A stretch of DNA of 64,000 bases from the NCBI RefSeq assembly GCF_016907535.1, contig NZ_JAFBCF010000001.1, positions 806,001 to 870,000 on the forward strand, read 5' to 3'. This DNA is from Microlunatus panaciterrae (GTDB lineage: Bacteria; Actinomycetota; Actinomycetes; Propionibacteriales; Propionibacteriaceae). The position numbers were made by a program, and so were the translations under genes. How positions within the stretch are numbered: the first letter of the stretch is position 1; every line of letters starts with the position of its first letter. The notes under the pieces were generated by a model. The model was not told the origin of the DNA and searched no databases. It saw only the letters and a program-made list of their open reading frames with translations. Shown one piece after another: positions 36,380-47,007 of the stretch.

Positions 36380-36762
36380 CGTCACCCTCCTGATCGAAGG
36401 GCGCCGCTCCTGCTCATGTGGACCATCCCTCGGCAGTGCCGGGCTCGCCGCAGTCCGCAAGCGCTACGAACCGCTGTCAGATGCCTGGGTCGGGTTCCTC
36501 GCTTCCGACGACACGGGTCTCTCCCGCCGGACATCCAGCCCTTCTCAGAGTAGGAAGCGGATGCGGTGGCGTCAACGCCCGTCGGATCTGCTGTGGCCGG
36601 TCGAACCTCGGCAGGGCCTACCTGGCGAAGAGGAGGACGTAGCCGCAACCGAGCATCAGCACGACGAATCCCCATCTGGACCAGACGATCATCATCCATC
36701 CTCTTCACCGGGGACGCATACTCCCCGGTATCGGGCCAGCGAGGATACTGGTCGGCCCGGGG
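36380..36762. other. 383-bp gap with one candidate small ORF
   Basis: This stretch lies between two minus-strand genes. Apart from the 25-codon ORF at 36618-36695 I see no gene. Longer ORFs in both strands here are arginine/proline-rich and lack family resemblance. No clear terminator hairpin was found for the upstream methyltransferase gene. Confidence 0.5.
36618..36695 (-). CDS. Possible 25-aa membrane microprotein
   Basis: A 25-residue hydrophobic peptide starts MMIVWSRWGFVVLMLG and ends YVLLFAR. The core is one membrane helix, and GAAGAGG lies about four bases upstream of the first ATG. The WSRWGF opening is seen at the N-terminus of longer uncharacterised actinobacterial membrane proteins, so this may be a truncated remnant rather than a complete gene. 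Confidence 0.35.
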   Translation of the reverse strand: MMIVWSRWGFVVLMLGCGYVLLFAR

Positions 36763-38295
36763 TCAGGCCGGGTAGCCGAGGGCCAGCAGATGCGTCACCG
36801 GCCAATCCAGCCGGGTGCCGTCGGGATCGCTGATCCGGGCCACCGGCGCGATCCGGTTCTCGATCAACCAGTCGTTGCGCCAGGCGCGGGAGCCGGGCCC
36901 GAGACGCAGCCCCGCCGAAGCCAGAATGTGCTGCCAGTCGGGGTAGCTCAGACCGCAGAACTGCTCACGCGTCTCGGACAGCCAGTTGTCCGCGTAGTCC
37001 TTCCGGGTGAGGAAGTCCATCGCGTCGGCGAGTCGGAGCAGCAGCGCATCGCCGGACGCGGCAACCTCGATCCTCACACCGGCATTGCGCTCGAAGTCCC
37101 GACGGAACTGGGCGAACTTCGCCCTGGTCGACAGGGACCGGATGTGCTCGGCGACCCGGTCCTGCCCCCACCCCTGCAGGTCGACCGTCGCCGCTGGGTT
37201 CGCCCCGTCGGAGTCGTCCAGGCTGAGCCGGACCGGCCGGTCCGGCTCGTCCGGGCCGCAGACGTCTGCGTTGATCCAGACACCACCGGGAGCCGTGTGG
37301 GCGGCGATGTTGTCGGCGAACCGCTGCACCGCGCGGCGGCGGGACAGTGCGGTCTCCGGACGTGTGTAGGACCAGATCTCGTGAGTGACCGCAACCGTGA
37401 TCGAGGTGTCGATGGACCTCGGCGGAAAGACGGCGTCGCCGAGCATGTTGCGCTGGTAGAAGAAGACGTTCGGGTTGCGGAACCTGCCCTGGTTGACCTT
37501 GTGCTCGCACTCGGCCATCAGGTGCCGGGCCACCTCGACCCCGAGCAGATCCGACTCGTGGAACCGCGGGTCCCGATCGACCCGCTCCAGCAGGCCGCCG
37601 GTGGCGCAGCCGATGTCGAGGATGCGGCCGGGCCGGACGAACTCCCGGATCTGGGCCCATTTCCGCTCCGACGCCTGCTCGAAGGACTCCGCGTAGGTGT
37701 GATAGTCGCGGGTGGTGGTCAGCCCGCCGTCGTCGCCGATCACCGGGTCATTGACGCAGCGGGCGATGTGGTCGACCAGGCCGTACCGCTGCAGCACGTC
37801 GACGCTGGCCTGGTGTGCCAGCTGCTCCCATCGTGGGTCCCTGGCGGCGATCCTGAGCAGGACCTCCCAGGGCCGTTCCGCTGTTGGGTCCTGGGCATCC
37901 TCCACCGGCAGCACCCGGTAGCCCAGCTCCGAATACATCGCGACCACCGAGGGCGTCGAGCAGGCCACTGTGACCTCGGCCGGACCGAGCCCGAGCTGCA
38001 GAGCCTCGGAGCAGGTCTTGACGGTGGTCGCGGCGAAGTCGGCCGAGGGCGGTACGTCATGCACCGGGACCACCAGTGACCGGAGCCCCTCGAGCACCGA
38101 GAGCCGTTCGATGGCGGCCTCACGCCGGTGGAACGGCACCGGGTTCCGCTTGGTGGTGTGGTGGTTGGCCGAGGTCACCGCCCAGACCACGGTGGCGCCC
38201 GCAGACGGCCCGCCGGGTGCCGTCTGGGCCCGCAGGAACGCGGCCTGGAAGCGGGTCAGCAGGTGGTGACGGCCCGGAAAGAGCAGATAGCGCAT
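36763..38295 (-). CDS. Nucleotidyltransferase-like domain fused to class I methyltransferase
   Basis: A 510-residue two-domain protein. The N-terminal 165 residues look like a cytidylyltransferase/NMN-adenylyltransferase fold: MRYLLFPGRHHLLTRFQ resembles the GRFQ...H loop, followed by VVWAVTSANHHTTKRNPVPFHRREA. The GxxH nucleotide signature is altered. The C-terminal part is a SAM-dependent methyltransferase with motif I ILDIGCATGGLL (about 226-237). The ATG at 38295 sits seven bases after a TAGCGT hexamer (leaderless), which fixes the start against an extension into the amt leader. The substrate is unknown; a nucleotide-linked metabolite or RNA is possible. Confidence 0.7.
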   Translation of the reverse strand: MRYLLFPGRHHLLTRFQAAFLRAQTAPGGPSAGATVVWAVTSANHHTTKRNPVPFHRREAAIERLSVLEGLRSLVVPVHDVPPSADFAATTVKTCSEALQLGLGPAEVTVACSTPSVVAMYSELGYRVLPVEDAQDPTAERPWEVLLRIAARDPRWEQLAHQASVDVLQRYGLVDHIARCVNDPVIGDDGGLTTTRDYHTYAESFEQASERKWAQIREFVRPGRILDIGCATGGLLERVDRDPRFHESDLLGVEVARHLMAECEHKVNQGRFRNPNVFFYQRNMLGDAVFPPRSIDTSITVAVTHEIWSYTRPETALSRRRAVQRFADNIAAHTAPGGVWINADVCGPDEPDRPVRLSLDDSDGANPAATVDLQGWGQDRVAEHIRSLSTRAKFAQFRRDFERNAGVRIEVAASGDALLLRLADAMDFLTRKDYADNWLSETREQFCGLSYPDWQHILASAGLRLGPGSRAWRNDWLIENRIAPVARISDPDGTRLDWPVTHLLALGYPA

Positions 38296-38302
38296 TCGGC
38301 CC

Positions 38303-38308
38303 ACGCTA
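38303..38308 (-). promoter_or_regulatory. Leaderless -10 (TAGCGT) of the methyltransferase fusion gene
   Basis: On the minus strand TAGCGT is followed by seven bases and then the ATG at 38295. The identical hexamer and spacing occur at the winged-helix gene. Confidence 0.4.
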
Positions 38309-38351
38309 TCGCCGGTCCAATAGGCGGCCGCACCGACGCCGCGCAGCGGCT

Positions 38352-38398
38352 GAAACCTGGCTGTCACATTCGGCCGGCAAGTGGAACCTGGGCGTAAC
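38352..38398. promoter_or_regulatory. GlnR-like boxes upstream of amt
   Basis: Two similar units occur 31 bp apart: GAAAC, six bases, GTCAC (38352-38367) and GGAAC, six bases, GTAAC (38383-38398). Actinobacterial GlnR sites are built from alternating GTNAC and GAAAC boxes with six-base spacing, and amt-glnK-glnD is a core GlnR target in Streptomyces. Only box pairs in the order b-a are visible and no glnR gene is in the window. Confidence 0.5.
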
Positions 38399-38517
38399 CG
38401 GAGACGCGTTGGCTGCAACACGTGCCCGGCAGAGTTCTGGACAAGCCTCTGGTGCAGCTCGGATCCAGCTCCGACTGAGGCGCCGTTCAGTCCGTCTTTC
38501 ACCGAAAGAGTCAGCAG

Positions 38518-40220
<1,703 letters not shown>

Positions 40221-40300
40221 AGCGTGACCTGACCAGCGAACGCCTCAACGCCGCGATCCGGTCCCCGTGGGAAACCACAGCGGGGCCGGATCGTCGGCGG

Positions 40301-42565
40301 TTGATGAGCGAGAGCGTCGAGCGGGCGCTGGTCGAGCTGTACGCGGAGGTCGGCGCCCCGACCGCCGGAGTGGCCCTGGCTGCCGTCGGCAGCCTCGGCC
40401 GACGCGAGCTCGGCCCGCGCTCCGACATCGACCTGGTGCTGCTGCACGACGGCACCAGGCGCCGCGACATCAACGCCCTCGCCGAGAGCCTGTGGTACCC
40501 GCTCTGGGACAGTCGGATCCGGCTGGACTACTCGGTACGGACCGCCCAGGAGTGCATCGCCGTCGCCGCCCACGAACTCAGCGCCGGGGTCGGCCTGCTG
40601 GACCTGCGGGCGATCGCCGGCGACGCCGAGCTGGTCGCAGGCACCCGCTCAGCGCTGCTGGCCGGCTGGCGCAACGGGGCCCGCAAGCGGCTGCCCGAGC
40701 TGTTGACGTCCATCGACGAGCGGAGCGCCCAGTACGGCGACGCCGCCTATCTGCTCGAGCCTGACCTCAAGGAGGCGCGCGGAGGCTTCCGGGACATGAC
40801 CATGCTGCGGGCCCTGGCAGCGACCTGGCTGACCGACCGGCCACACGACAGCGTCCGCCAGCCCTACCAACGGCTGCTGGACGTGCGTGATGGCCTGCAC
40901 CTGAGCTCGGGCCGCACCCTCGACCGGCTGCTGGCCGCCGAGGCCCCCGAGGTCGCGCGGCTGCTGGGCTACGCCGCGGTCGACGACCTGCGCAGAGAGG
41001 TGTCCCTGGACGCGCGCCGGATCGGTCACGCGGTCGACCTGACCGTCCGGGCGGCGCGCCAGGTGCTGCCGCCGAAGCGGGTGATGTCGTTCGCCCGCAA
41101 GGAGCGCAAGCCGGTCTACTCCCGCGCCGAGCACGGTCTGATCATCCATCTCGGTGAGGTGGGGCTGGACCGACTGACCACACCGTCGACACCGTTGATC
41201 GACCTGCGGGCCGGAGCACTGGCCTCCCAGCGCGGGCTGGTGCTCTCCCCGGTGACCGCCGCCAATCTGGGTGAGCACGCCCCCACGCCGCCGACGCCGT
41301 GGCCGGTCGAGGCCCGCGAGGCGCTGCTACAGCTGCTGGCCGGCGGTCAGCACCTGATCCCGGTCTGGGAGGCTCTCGAGCTGGCCGGCTGCGTGTCCCG
41401 CTGGATCCCCCAGTGGGAGGCGATCCGCGCGCAACCCCAGCACAACCCGATCCACCGGCACACCGTTGACCGGCACTCGATCCAGGCCGTGGCCGAGGCC
41501 GCCCCAGCTCTCACCCAGGTGGAGCGCCCAGACGTGCTGCTGCTGGCCTGCCTGTTGCATGACATCGGCAAGCAGCCGGGCGCCGGTGCCGACCATGCCG
41601 AACTGGGTGCCCCGATCGCCCGGCAGGTGGTCGAGGCGATGGGCCTGCCCAGCCGCGACGCCGATCTGGTGGAACGGCTGGTTCGCCACCATCTGACCCT
41701 GGCCGAGCTGGCCACCCGTCGCGACCATGCCGACCCGGCCACCAGCGAGGCACTGGTGGAGGCGGTCGACGGTCGGGCCGAGGTGCTGCGACTGCTGCGC
41801 CGGCTGACCGAGGCCGATGCCCGGGCAGCTGGGCCGAGTGCCTGGTCGCCGTGGCGCGCCCAGCTGATCAACGCGCTCGCCGACCGGGTCGAAAGCCGGC
41901 TGGCCGGCGAGGAGCACACCCCCGACACCAAGTCCGCCGACGTCGGCCTGGCCCGGTCGGTTCGGTTGGACGGTCAGCCCAGAATCCGGCTCGAGTCCGC
42001 CCCGGGTGGGATCCAGCTGGTGATCGCCGCCCAGGACCGGCTCGGCCTCTTCTCCGATACGGCCGGTCTGCTGGCGGCTCACGCCATCTCGGTCCGTTCC
42101 GCCGCTCTGAGCACCATCGACGGGATCGGCGTGAACACCTGGCGGGTGGACAAACAGCTGGCCGCGGATCTGCCCGACCTCGCCTACCTGGTCAAGCAGC
42201 TGGAGCGGCTGCAGGACGGGGACCCTACAGTGCTCGCCGCAGTCCGGCGCCGGGAGGCGCGCTCCGGCGCGGACGCGGCACTCTCCTCGCCCCACGTGGC
42301 TCTGATCGAGTCCGCCAGTGACAGCGCTGCAGTGGTCGAGGTCCGCACGACCGACCGGTCCGGCCTGCTGTACGCGCTGGGTCGGGCCCTGTCCGACCGG
42401 CGGCTGTCGATCCGGTCAGCGCACATCAGCACGCTGGCCGGACAGGCGATCGACACCTTCTACCTCACCGAGGTGGACCAGTCCGCGCCCAACCCGGCAC
42501 GGGCTCGTGAGGCCGTTCAGGTCCTCACCGAGGCGGCGCTCGGCTCTGCCGCTCAGCCCGTCTGA
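40301..42565 (+). CDS. glnD: PII nucleotidyltransferase (GlnD)
   Basis: A 754-residue bifunctional enzyme that modifies and demodifies PII in response to glutamine. Domains: nucleotidyltransferase (GSLGRRELGPRSDIDLVLLHDG, about 30-50), a central HD hydrolase domain (LLHDIGKQPGAGADHAELG, about 420) and two C-terminal ACT domains sensing glutamine (RLGLFSDTAGLL and RSGLLYALGRAL). The ATG/TTG pair at 40301-40306 is the first canonical start, but the frame is open and coding-like back to a CTG at 40217 that overlaps the glnK stop as CTGA; the true start may be there. It is shorter than most GlnD (800 or more residues). Confidence 0.93.
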   Translation: MMSESVERALVELYAEVGAPTAGVALAAVGSLGRRELGPRSDIDLVLLHDGTRRRDINALAESLWYPLWDSRIRLDYSVRTAQECIAVAAHELSAGVGLLDLRAIAGDAELVAGTRSALLAGWRNGARKRLPELLTSIDERSAQYGDAAYLLEPDLKEARGGFRDMTMLRALAATWLTDRPHDSVRQPYQRLLDVRDGLHLSSGRTLDRLLAAEAPEVARLLGYAAVDDLRREVSLDARRIGHAVDLTVRAARQVLPPKRVMSFARKERKPVYSRAEHGLIIHLGEVGLDRLTTPSTPLIDLRAGALASQRGLVLSPVTAANLGEHAPTPPTPWPVEAREALLQLLAGGQHLIPVWEALELAGCVSRWIPQWEAIRAQPQHNPIHRHTVDRHSIQAVAEAAPALTQVERPDVLLLACLLHDIGKQPGAGADHAELGAPIARQVVEAMGLPSRDADLVERLVRHHLTLAELATRRDHADPATSEALVEAVDGRAEVLRLLRRLTEADARAAGPSAWSPWRAQLINALADRVESRLAGEEHTPDTKSADVGLARSVRLDGQPRIRLESAPGGIQLVIAAQDRLGLFSDTAGLLAAHAISVRSAALSTIDGIGVNTWRVDKQLAADLPDLAYLVKQLERLQDGDPTVLAAVRRREARSGADAALSSPHVALIESASDSAAVVEVRTTDRSGLLYALGRALSDRRLSIRSAHISTLAGQAIDTFYLTEVDQSAPNPARAREAVQVLTEAALGSAAQPV

Positions 42566-43506
42566 CCGAGGGCCAGCAGGGCGTTCACCTCCGCTGTGGT
42601 GGGCGGCTGCGCCCCCTTGCGGGAACAGACGATCGAGGCGGCTGCGGCCCCCCGACGCAGGGCCCCCACCAGGTCGGCCGGGTCGCTGACGTAGCCGTCG
42701 AGGAAGCCCGCCATGAAGGTGTCGCCGGCGCCGACGGTGTCGACCACGCTGGTCGGGAACCCGGCGACCCGCACGCTCTCGCCGCCCCGGCGGACGGCGA
42801 CCGCGCCACCCGCACCGAGGGTGACCACCGCAAGGCCGAGGTCGTACTGCTCGACCCACTGCGCGGCGAGCTCGTCCGGGGTGGCCGACGGGCTGACCAC
42901 CCGGGCCAGGAACTTCAGGTCCTCGTCGCTCGCCTTGACCACCCCGTTTCCGCGGCCGACCACCTGGAGCCACGGCTCGACCAGCGCCCAGTAGGCGGCC
43001 GGGTCGGTGATCACGGTCGGCCGGACGTTGATGTCGTACGAGATCGGCGCCTGCACCGACGCCGCCCAGTCGAGCAGGACGTCGGCGCCGGGCTTCACCA
43101 CGCAGGCCAGCGACGCAATGTGCAGCCAATCGGCCCGGTCGAGCACCGGCAGCTCGCCGGGCCGCCAGTTGAAGTTCGCGGTGTCGGCGAAGTGGAAGGC
43201 ATAGCTGGCGACGCCGTCGGCATCCAGGGTGACGACAGCGATCGAGGTGGACTGGTCGGTGACCGTGGCCAGGTCGAGCAGGACTCCGGCGGACTCGATG
43301 TGGTTGCGCAGCTGGACTCCGAAGTCGTCACTGGACAACCGGCCCAGGAAGTGGCAGTCCGCCCCGAGCCTGCCGAGCGCCACAGCCGTGTTCATCGGCC
43401 CACCGGCCGACAGGGCGAACCAGGTGCTGCTGAAGTGGTCCCGCGGAGCCTCGGCTGACTTCACCAGGTCGATCAGCGTCTCACCGCACACCACGAACCG
43501 TGTCAT
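42553..43506 (-). CDS. PfkB-family carbohydrate kinase (fructokinase-like)
   Basis: A 317-residue ribokinase-family sugar kinase. The N-terminal substrate region FVVCGETLIDLV and GGPMNTAVALGRLGADCHFLG precede the C-terminal signature DTVGAGDTFMAGFLDGY with the catalytic Asp. The residue pattern resembles fructokinases but specificity cannot be fixed. The ATG at 43506 is preferred over an upstream TTG. The 3' end overlaps the convergent glnD by 13 bp. No operon partner is evident. Confidence 0.85.
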   Translation of the reverse strand: MTRFVVCGETLIDLVKSAEAPRDHFSSTWFALSAGGPMNTAVALGRLGADCHFLGRLSSDDFGVQLRNHIESAGVLLDLATVTDQSTSIAVVTLDADGVASYAFHFADTANFNWRPGELPVLDRADWLHIASLACVVKPGADVLLDWAASVQAPISYDINVRPTVITDPAAYWALVEPWLQVVGRGNGVVKASDEDLKFLARVVSPSATPDELAAQWVEQYDLGLAVVTLGAGGAVAVRRGGESVRVAGFPTSVVDTVGAGDTFMAGFLDGYVSDPADLVGALRRGAAAASIVCSRKGAQPPTTAEVNALLALGQTG

Positions 43507-43583
43507 GGGGATCAACCTAACCTGCCACGCGGCACCGGGTCACCACCACCGCCGGCCGCGGTGGTGGTGCCCGCTGCCGACGC

Positions 43584-44618
43584 TCATCGACGTGCGAGGC
43601 CGAGCTGGGAACGCATCTCGCCGGAGAACTCGTCCCACCAGGACGGGGGCAGCGCCCGTTGGTTGATGTCATCAAGCAGCCGGAGCAGACCGTAGCCAGG
43701 ATCGAGCCGCTGCATCCGCTCGATGCAGGCCACCTGCAGGGCACCGTTCCCGGAGATCCAGCCGGCCATCGCCAGCAGGCCGAGCGGCGCCAGCTCCATG
43801 GGTGGGACGGTCCTGGCCACCACCTGATGCCACAGGTCGACGTGGCGGGTCGCGTCGAACCGGGTCATCATCGCCCAGGCAATGTCGCGCACCTCAAGAT
43901 CGAGCCCGAGCACGGCCAGCCGCGCGCACTCCTCGTCGGTCAGGTTCGCCGCCTCATCCAGCAGCCGCCTGACACTGGACTCCATCAGCTGCTGGCGCCG
44001 CCGCCGCGGGAGCACCTCCAGTTCGTCCCGCACCCGCCGCGCGGTCCGCTGCAGCTCGGCCAGGTCTGTTGCGGCTGGCCCCGACACCATTCTGGTCAGT
44101 GACTCGCGACCCGGTGCGGCCGCCAGCCCCGCGTACACCGCCTCGGCCGCGAGCGGATGATCATCGATCCGGTAGGGGGTGCCCTCAGGTGGACAGCAGT
44201 CGGCGGAGGTGCAGCAGCGCGACCACCAGCGCGACCCGTCGGCGTGGATCGCATCGATCACTGCAATCGGCATCGCAGCCGCCACCTGGTCCAGGATCTC
44301 CCCAGCGGGCCAGCTGGTCGCGCTGTAGGCGATCAGCAGCACCCCGCTCGCCTCCTGCCGGGACACCACGTCGCACATCCGCTCGGTCAGCACGTCGACG
44401 AACTCGAGCGGCACCAGGTCCACCCTGGCGGTCATCACCAGCTCTCCCGAGTCGACCAGCACCATGACCAGCGACTCCGAGGGGTGGAACCCGAGAAGGT
44501 AGGGCACCACGGCGAGGAAGTCGGCGGAGCCGGTGACTTTGAGCCGGGATCGCCCGTCCCGCGGCAGCCGGGAACCTGTGGTGTTGATGCGCCGGCGCGG
44601 CCGGTTTCGTCGTGTCAT
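43584..44618 (-). CDS. DUF4192 family protein
   Basis: A 344-residue actinobacterial protein of unknown function. The DUF4192 opening is evident: VTGSADFLAVVPYLLGFHPSESLVMVLVDSG. The body has a WSRCCTSADCCPPEGTPY cysteine cluster typical of the family and a helical C-terminal half. The ATG at 44618 (MTRRNRPRRR) is selected over an upstream one. It is divergent from the DUF4352-like gene with about 100 bp between starts. Confidence 0.8.
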   Translation of the reverse strand: MTRRNRPRRRINTTGSRLPRDGRSRLKVTGSADFLAVVPYLLGFHPSESLVMVLVDSGELVMTARVDLVPLEFVDVLTERMCDVVSRQEASGVLLIAYSATSWPAGEILDQVAAAMPIAVIDAIHADGSRWWSRCCTSADCCPPEGTPYRIDDHPLAAEAVYAGLAAAPGRESLTRMVSGPAATDLAELQRTARRVRDELEVLPRRRRQQLMESSVRRLLDEAANLTDEECARLAVLGLDLEVRDIAWAMMTRFDATRHVDLWHQVVARTVPPMELAPLGLLAMAGWISGNGALQVACIERMQRLDPGYGLLRLLDDINQRALPPSWWDEFSGEMRSQLGLARR

Positions 44619-44720
44619 GACCGAACATTGCGGCTGGCGACCGAAAACGTGCACTCCCGCCGGAATCTGTGGACAACTGGCGGTCCAGCTCGAAAGCTGT
44701 GCAAGGTAACGTGGACGACG

Positions 44721-45521
44721 ATGAGCGACAGCTACGACGGACCCGGCGGTCCCACCGATCCCGGCCCGTCGGAAGACTCCCCGCGGGCTCCGAGGCCTCA
44801 GCCTCCGTACCCGCAGTCAGGCCTGGGCGGGACGCCCCCACAATCGGGCCTGGGCGGGACGCCCCCACAGTCCGGCATGGGCGCTGTCCCGAGTGGTCCC
44901 ACCTTCCAGTCGCCCACCGGCCCGGCGCGGTCCGGGAGCCGGCCGCTCGGCGCCCCACCGCTGGCAAGTGACTCTGCCGACCGCTACCGTCCGCCGAGGT
45001 CCAGGTTCCCTGCAGTGGTCTCGCTGGCGGTCGTCCTGGTGGTCGCCCTGGTCGTCGTGATCGCGACACTGGTCGCGAACAGCAACGACCGCAACGTCAG
45101 CGCACCGACCCCCGCCCCCACCGTGAGCCGGGTCCGGCCGACTGCCGCTCCCTCCGGCAACTCGATCGACTTCACGTCGACCGAGGGCTCCGGCCGGCTG
45201 CAGATCCTCGAGCATGAATGGGTGACCGGCGGCGCCGAGCCGCCGATCTCGGGCAGCTATCTGCGGATCGAGATCGAGCTGAGCTCGACCGACGGCGAGA
45301 TCAGCTATGACTCCGCCTTCTTCCAGGCGTTCGACGCCCGCGGACAACTGTTCGACTCGACCCATCTCGGCGCCAAGGATCCGCTGCTCGACATCGGCGT
45401 GCTCCGTCCGGGTCAGCGGGTCCGGGGATTCATCTCCTTCGACATGCCCCGCGGTGATGTGACGCTGCTGATGAGCAACGAGAGCTATGAGTCGGTGACG
45501 GCGATCAAGATCCAGGACTGA
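44721..45521 (+). CDS. Membrane-anchored DUF4352-like protein with repeat-rich N-terminus
   Basis: A 266-residue protein with a disordered Pro/Gly-rich cytosolic N-terminus (1-95), a membrane helix (about 96-117; VVSLAVVLVVALVVVIATLVA) and a C-terminal beta domain (about 150-266; EHEWVTGG, YLRIEIELSSTDG, LLDIGVLRPGQRVRGFISF) resembling DUF4352. The N-terminus holds tandem nine-residue units SGLGGTPPQ encoded by 27-bp DNA repeats. TAACGT lies eight bases before the ATG, consistent with an almost leaderless message. The function is unknown; the beta domain likely sits outside the membrane. Confidence 0.75.
   Translation: MSDSYDGPGGPTDPGPSEDSPRAPRPQPPYPQSGLGGTPPQSGLGGTPPQSGMGAVPSGPTFQSPTGPARSGSRPLGAPPLASDSADRYRPPRSRFPAVVSLAVVLVVALVVVIATLVANSNDRNVSAPTPAPTVSRVRPTAAPSGNSIDFTSTEGSGRLQILEHEWVTGGAEPPISGSYLRIEIELSSTDGEISYDSAFFQAFDARGQLFDSTHLGAKDPLLDIGVLRPGQRVRGFISFDMPRGDVTLLMSNESYESVTAIKIQD
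44814..44867 (+). repeat. 27-bp tandem repeat inside the DUF4352-like gene
   Basis: Two adjacent 27-bp copies (44814-44840 and 44841-44867) differ at only two positions, and a third degenerate copy follows. They encode QSGLGGTPP units and keep the reading frame, so copy number could vary without disrupting the protein. Confidence 0.7.
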
Positions 45522-45529
45522 CGGCATCG

Positions 45530-45535
45530 TAGGCT
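45530..45535 (+). promoter_or_regulatory. Leaderless -10 (TAGGCT) of the aldose epimerase-like gene
   Basis: TAGGCT is followed by seven bases and the ATG at 45543. It overlaps the end of the preceding gene's downstream sequence by only a few bases, so the gene may have its own promoter. Confidence 0.35.
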
Positions 45536-45542
45536 CTGCGCT

Positions 45543-46526
45543 ATGCCAGAACTCGAGCAGCTGACCTATCGAGGCTGGGAGGTGCTGCGACTGACCACCG
45601 AAGAGGTGACGGTCGACGTCGTCCCAGGCCTCGGTGGCACCATCATCTCTCTCCAACGCCGCTCGGACGGGACCGATGTTCTGCTGCGCACACCGTGGGG
45701 GTTGCGGGCCAGGGGTGCCGCCACCTTGCCCGGTGACTCGGACACGATGATGATCGACTCCTTTGCGGGTGGCTGGCAGACGACCTTTCCCAACGGCGGG
45801 AACTCCGCCATCGTGCACGGGGCGGAGTGGGGCTATGACGGCGAGGCCAGAGTCACTCCGATGGACTGGGAGCTCAGCGGCACGTCGGTGATCATGACCG
45901 GGCATCTGGTACGCAGCCCGTTCGAGATCACCAAGATCATCTCGCTGTCGGGGTCCACCGTGACGCTGGCCGAGACGGTACGCAACACCGGTGCGGAGTC
46001 GATGGAGGTGATGTGGGGAAGCCAGGTCTCCTTCGGCCCGCCGCTGCTCGGTCCGGACACGATCGTCGATGCCGCAGCAGCGACCGTGCACCCGGACTCG
46101 ACCATCGTCTACCGCGCCAACTACGAGGACATCACGCCCTGGCCCCGAACGCTGGGCGATGACTCGATGATCAACCTGCGCAACCTGCCGGGCCCTGACG
46201 GCGATGAGATGCGCCTGGCCTACCTGGGCGACTTCTATCGCCCGCACCTTTCGGTGACCAATCCCGATCTCGACCTGTGCGTGACCTTCGAGTGGGATGC
46301 GGAGATGTGGCCCTACGTCTGGTACTCGCTCGAGGCCGGTCACCGGGAAGGCTTCCCCTGGTACGGCAACGGCTACTTCCTCACCCTGCAACCCGGCTCG
46401 AGCTGGCCCGCGCACGGGCTGCACGATGCCCGCAGGATCTCCCAGACCACGGTGTGGGTGCCGCCCGGCGGAGCCAAGTCCGCCCATCTCTCGCTGACGA
46501 TCGGCGCGCCGACGCTCAGGTCTTGA
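45543..46526 (+). CDS. Aldose 1-epimerase/galactose mutarotase-like protein
   Basis: A 327-residue beta-sandwich protein of the galactose mutarotase-like superfamily, which interconverts anomers or binds sugar phosphates. Typical elements are VTVDVVPGLGGTIISLQRRSDGTDVL, the WQTTFPNGGNSAIVHGAEWGYDGEA loop and EMWPYVWYSLEAG (with likely acidic and His sugar contacts). Substrate is unknown. It follows the DUF4352-like gene by 21 bp on the same strand, so they may be co-transcribed. Confidence 0.75.
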   Translation: MPELEQLTYRGWEVLRLTTEEVTVDVVPGLGGTIISLQRRSDGTDVLLRTPWGLRARGAATLPGDSDTMMIDSFAGGWQTTFPNGGNSAIVHGAEWGYDGEARVTPMDWELSGTSVIMTGHLVRSPFEITKIISLSGSTVTLAETVRNTGAESMEVMWGSQVSFGPPLLGPDTIVDAAAATVHPDSTIVYRANYEDITPWPRTLGDDSMINLRNLPGPDGDEMRLAYLGDFYRPHLSVTNPDLDLCVTFEWDAEMWPYVWYSLEAGHREGFPWYGNGYFLTLQPGSSWPAHGLHDARRISQTTVWVPPGGAKSAHLSLTIGAPTLRS

Positions 46527-46575
46527 CGGTGCACCGGTCGGAAGGCTGACCTGCCGCGGCTGCGCGGCCGGCCGC

Positions 46576-46983
46576 TCAGCGGAGCTCCCGGCGGATCACC
46601 AGCTTGAGCCCGGACCATACGTCGCTGATCGCGCAGACCTTGACGTCGACCAGCCCGGTCGGCAGCACTAGGTCGCGGATCAGGTTCTCGGTGATGTCGG
46701 TCGGCACCCTGCTCGCCCGCTTCGGCCAGCCGACCCAGATCATGCCGTCCGGTGCGATCGCCGCACGGAGGGCGTCGAGCCGGTCAGCCAGCTCCGCCAG
46801 CCTGGTCGTGAAGATCAGCACCAGGTCGGCGTGACCAGCGACCCGCCGGCCGATCGGCAGGTCGCCAGGCAGTGAGCTGACCCAGCTCTCGAGCTCTCTG
46901 GGCGTCGACAGCAGGACGATGCGCATGCCCGGCTTGATGCCCAGCTTCCGCGCCAGCGGCGTACCGGAGTAGCCCTCGGTCAT
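46576..46983 (-). CDS. DUF3052 family protein
   Basis: A 135-residue small protein with the family signature MTEGYSGTPLARKLGIKPGMRIVLLSTP and the terminal TGLVDVKVCAISDVWSGLKLVIRR. DUF3052 proteins are widespread in actinobacteria and other bacteria; the function is unknown. It lies 24 bp after the MFS gene stop on the same strand, so co-transcription is possible. Confidence 0.85.
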   Translation of the reverse strand: MTEGYSGTPLARKLGIKPGMRIVLLSTPRELESWVSSLPGDLPIGRRVAGHADLVLIFTTRLAELADRLDALRAAIAPDGMIWVGWPKRASRVPTDITENLIRDLVLPTGLVDVKVCAISDVWSGLKLVIRRELR

Positions 46984-47007
46984 AGCAAGAGGATGCCCTG
47001 CAGGGCT

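Noticed and set aside
34811-36460. Longer PucR start at 36460
   Set aside because: The upstream codons are Arg/Pro rich and the ATG at 36379 has a strong GGAGG site at the correct distance.
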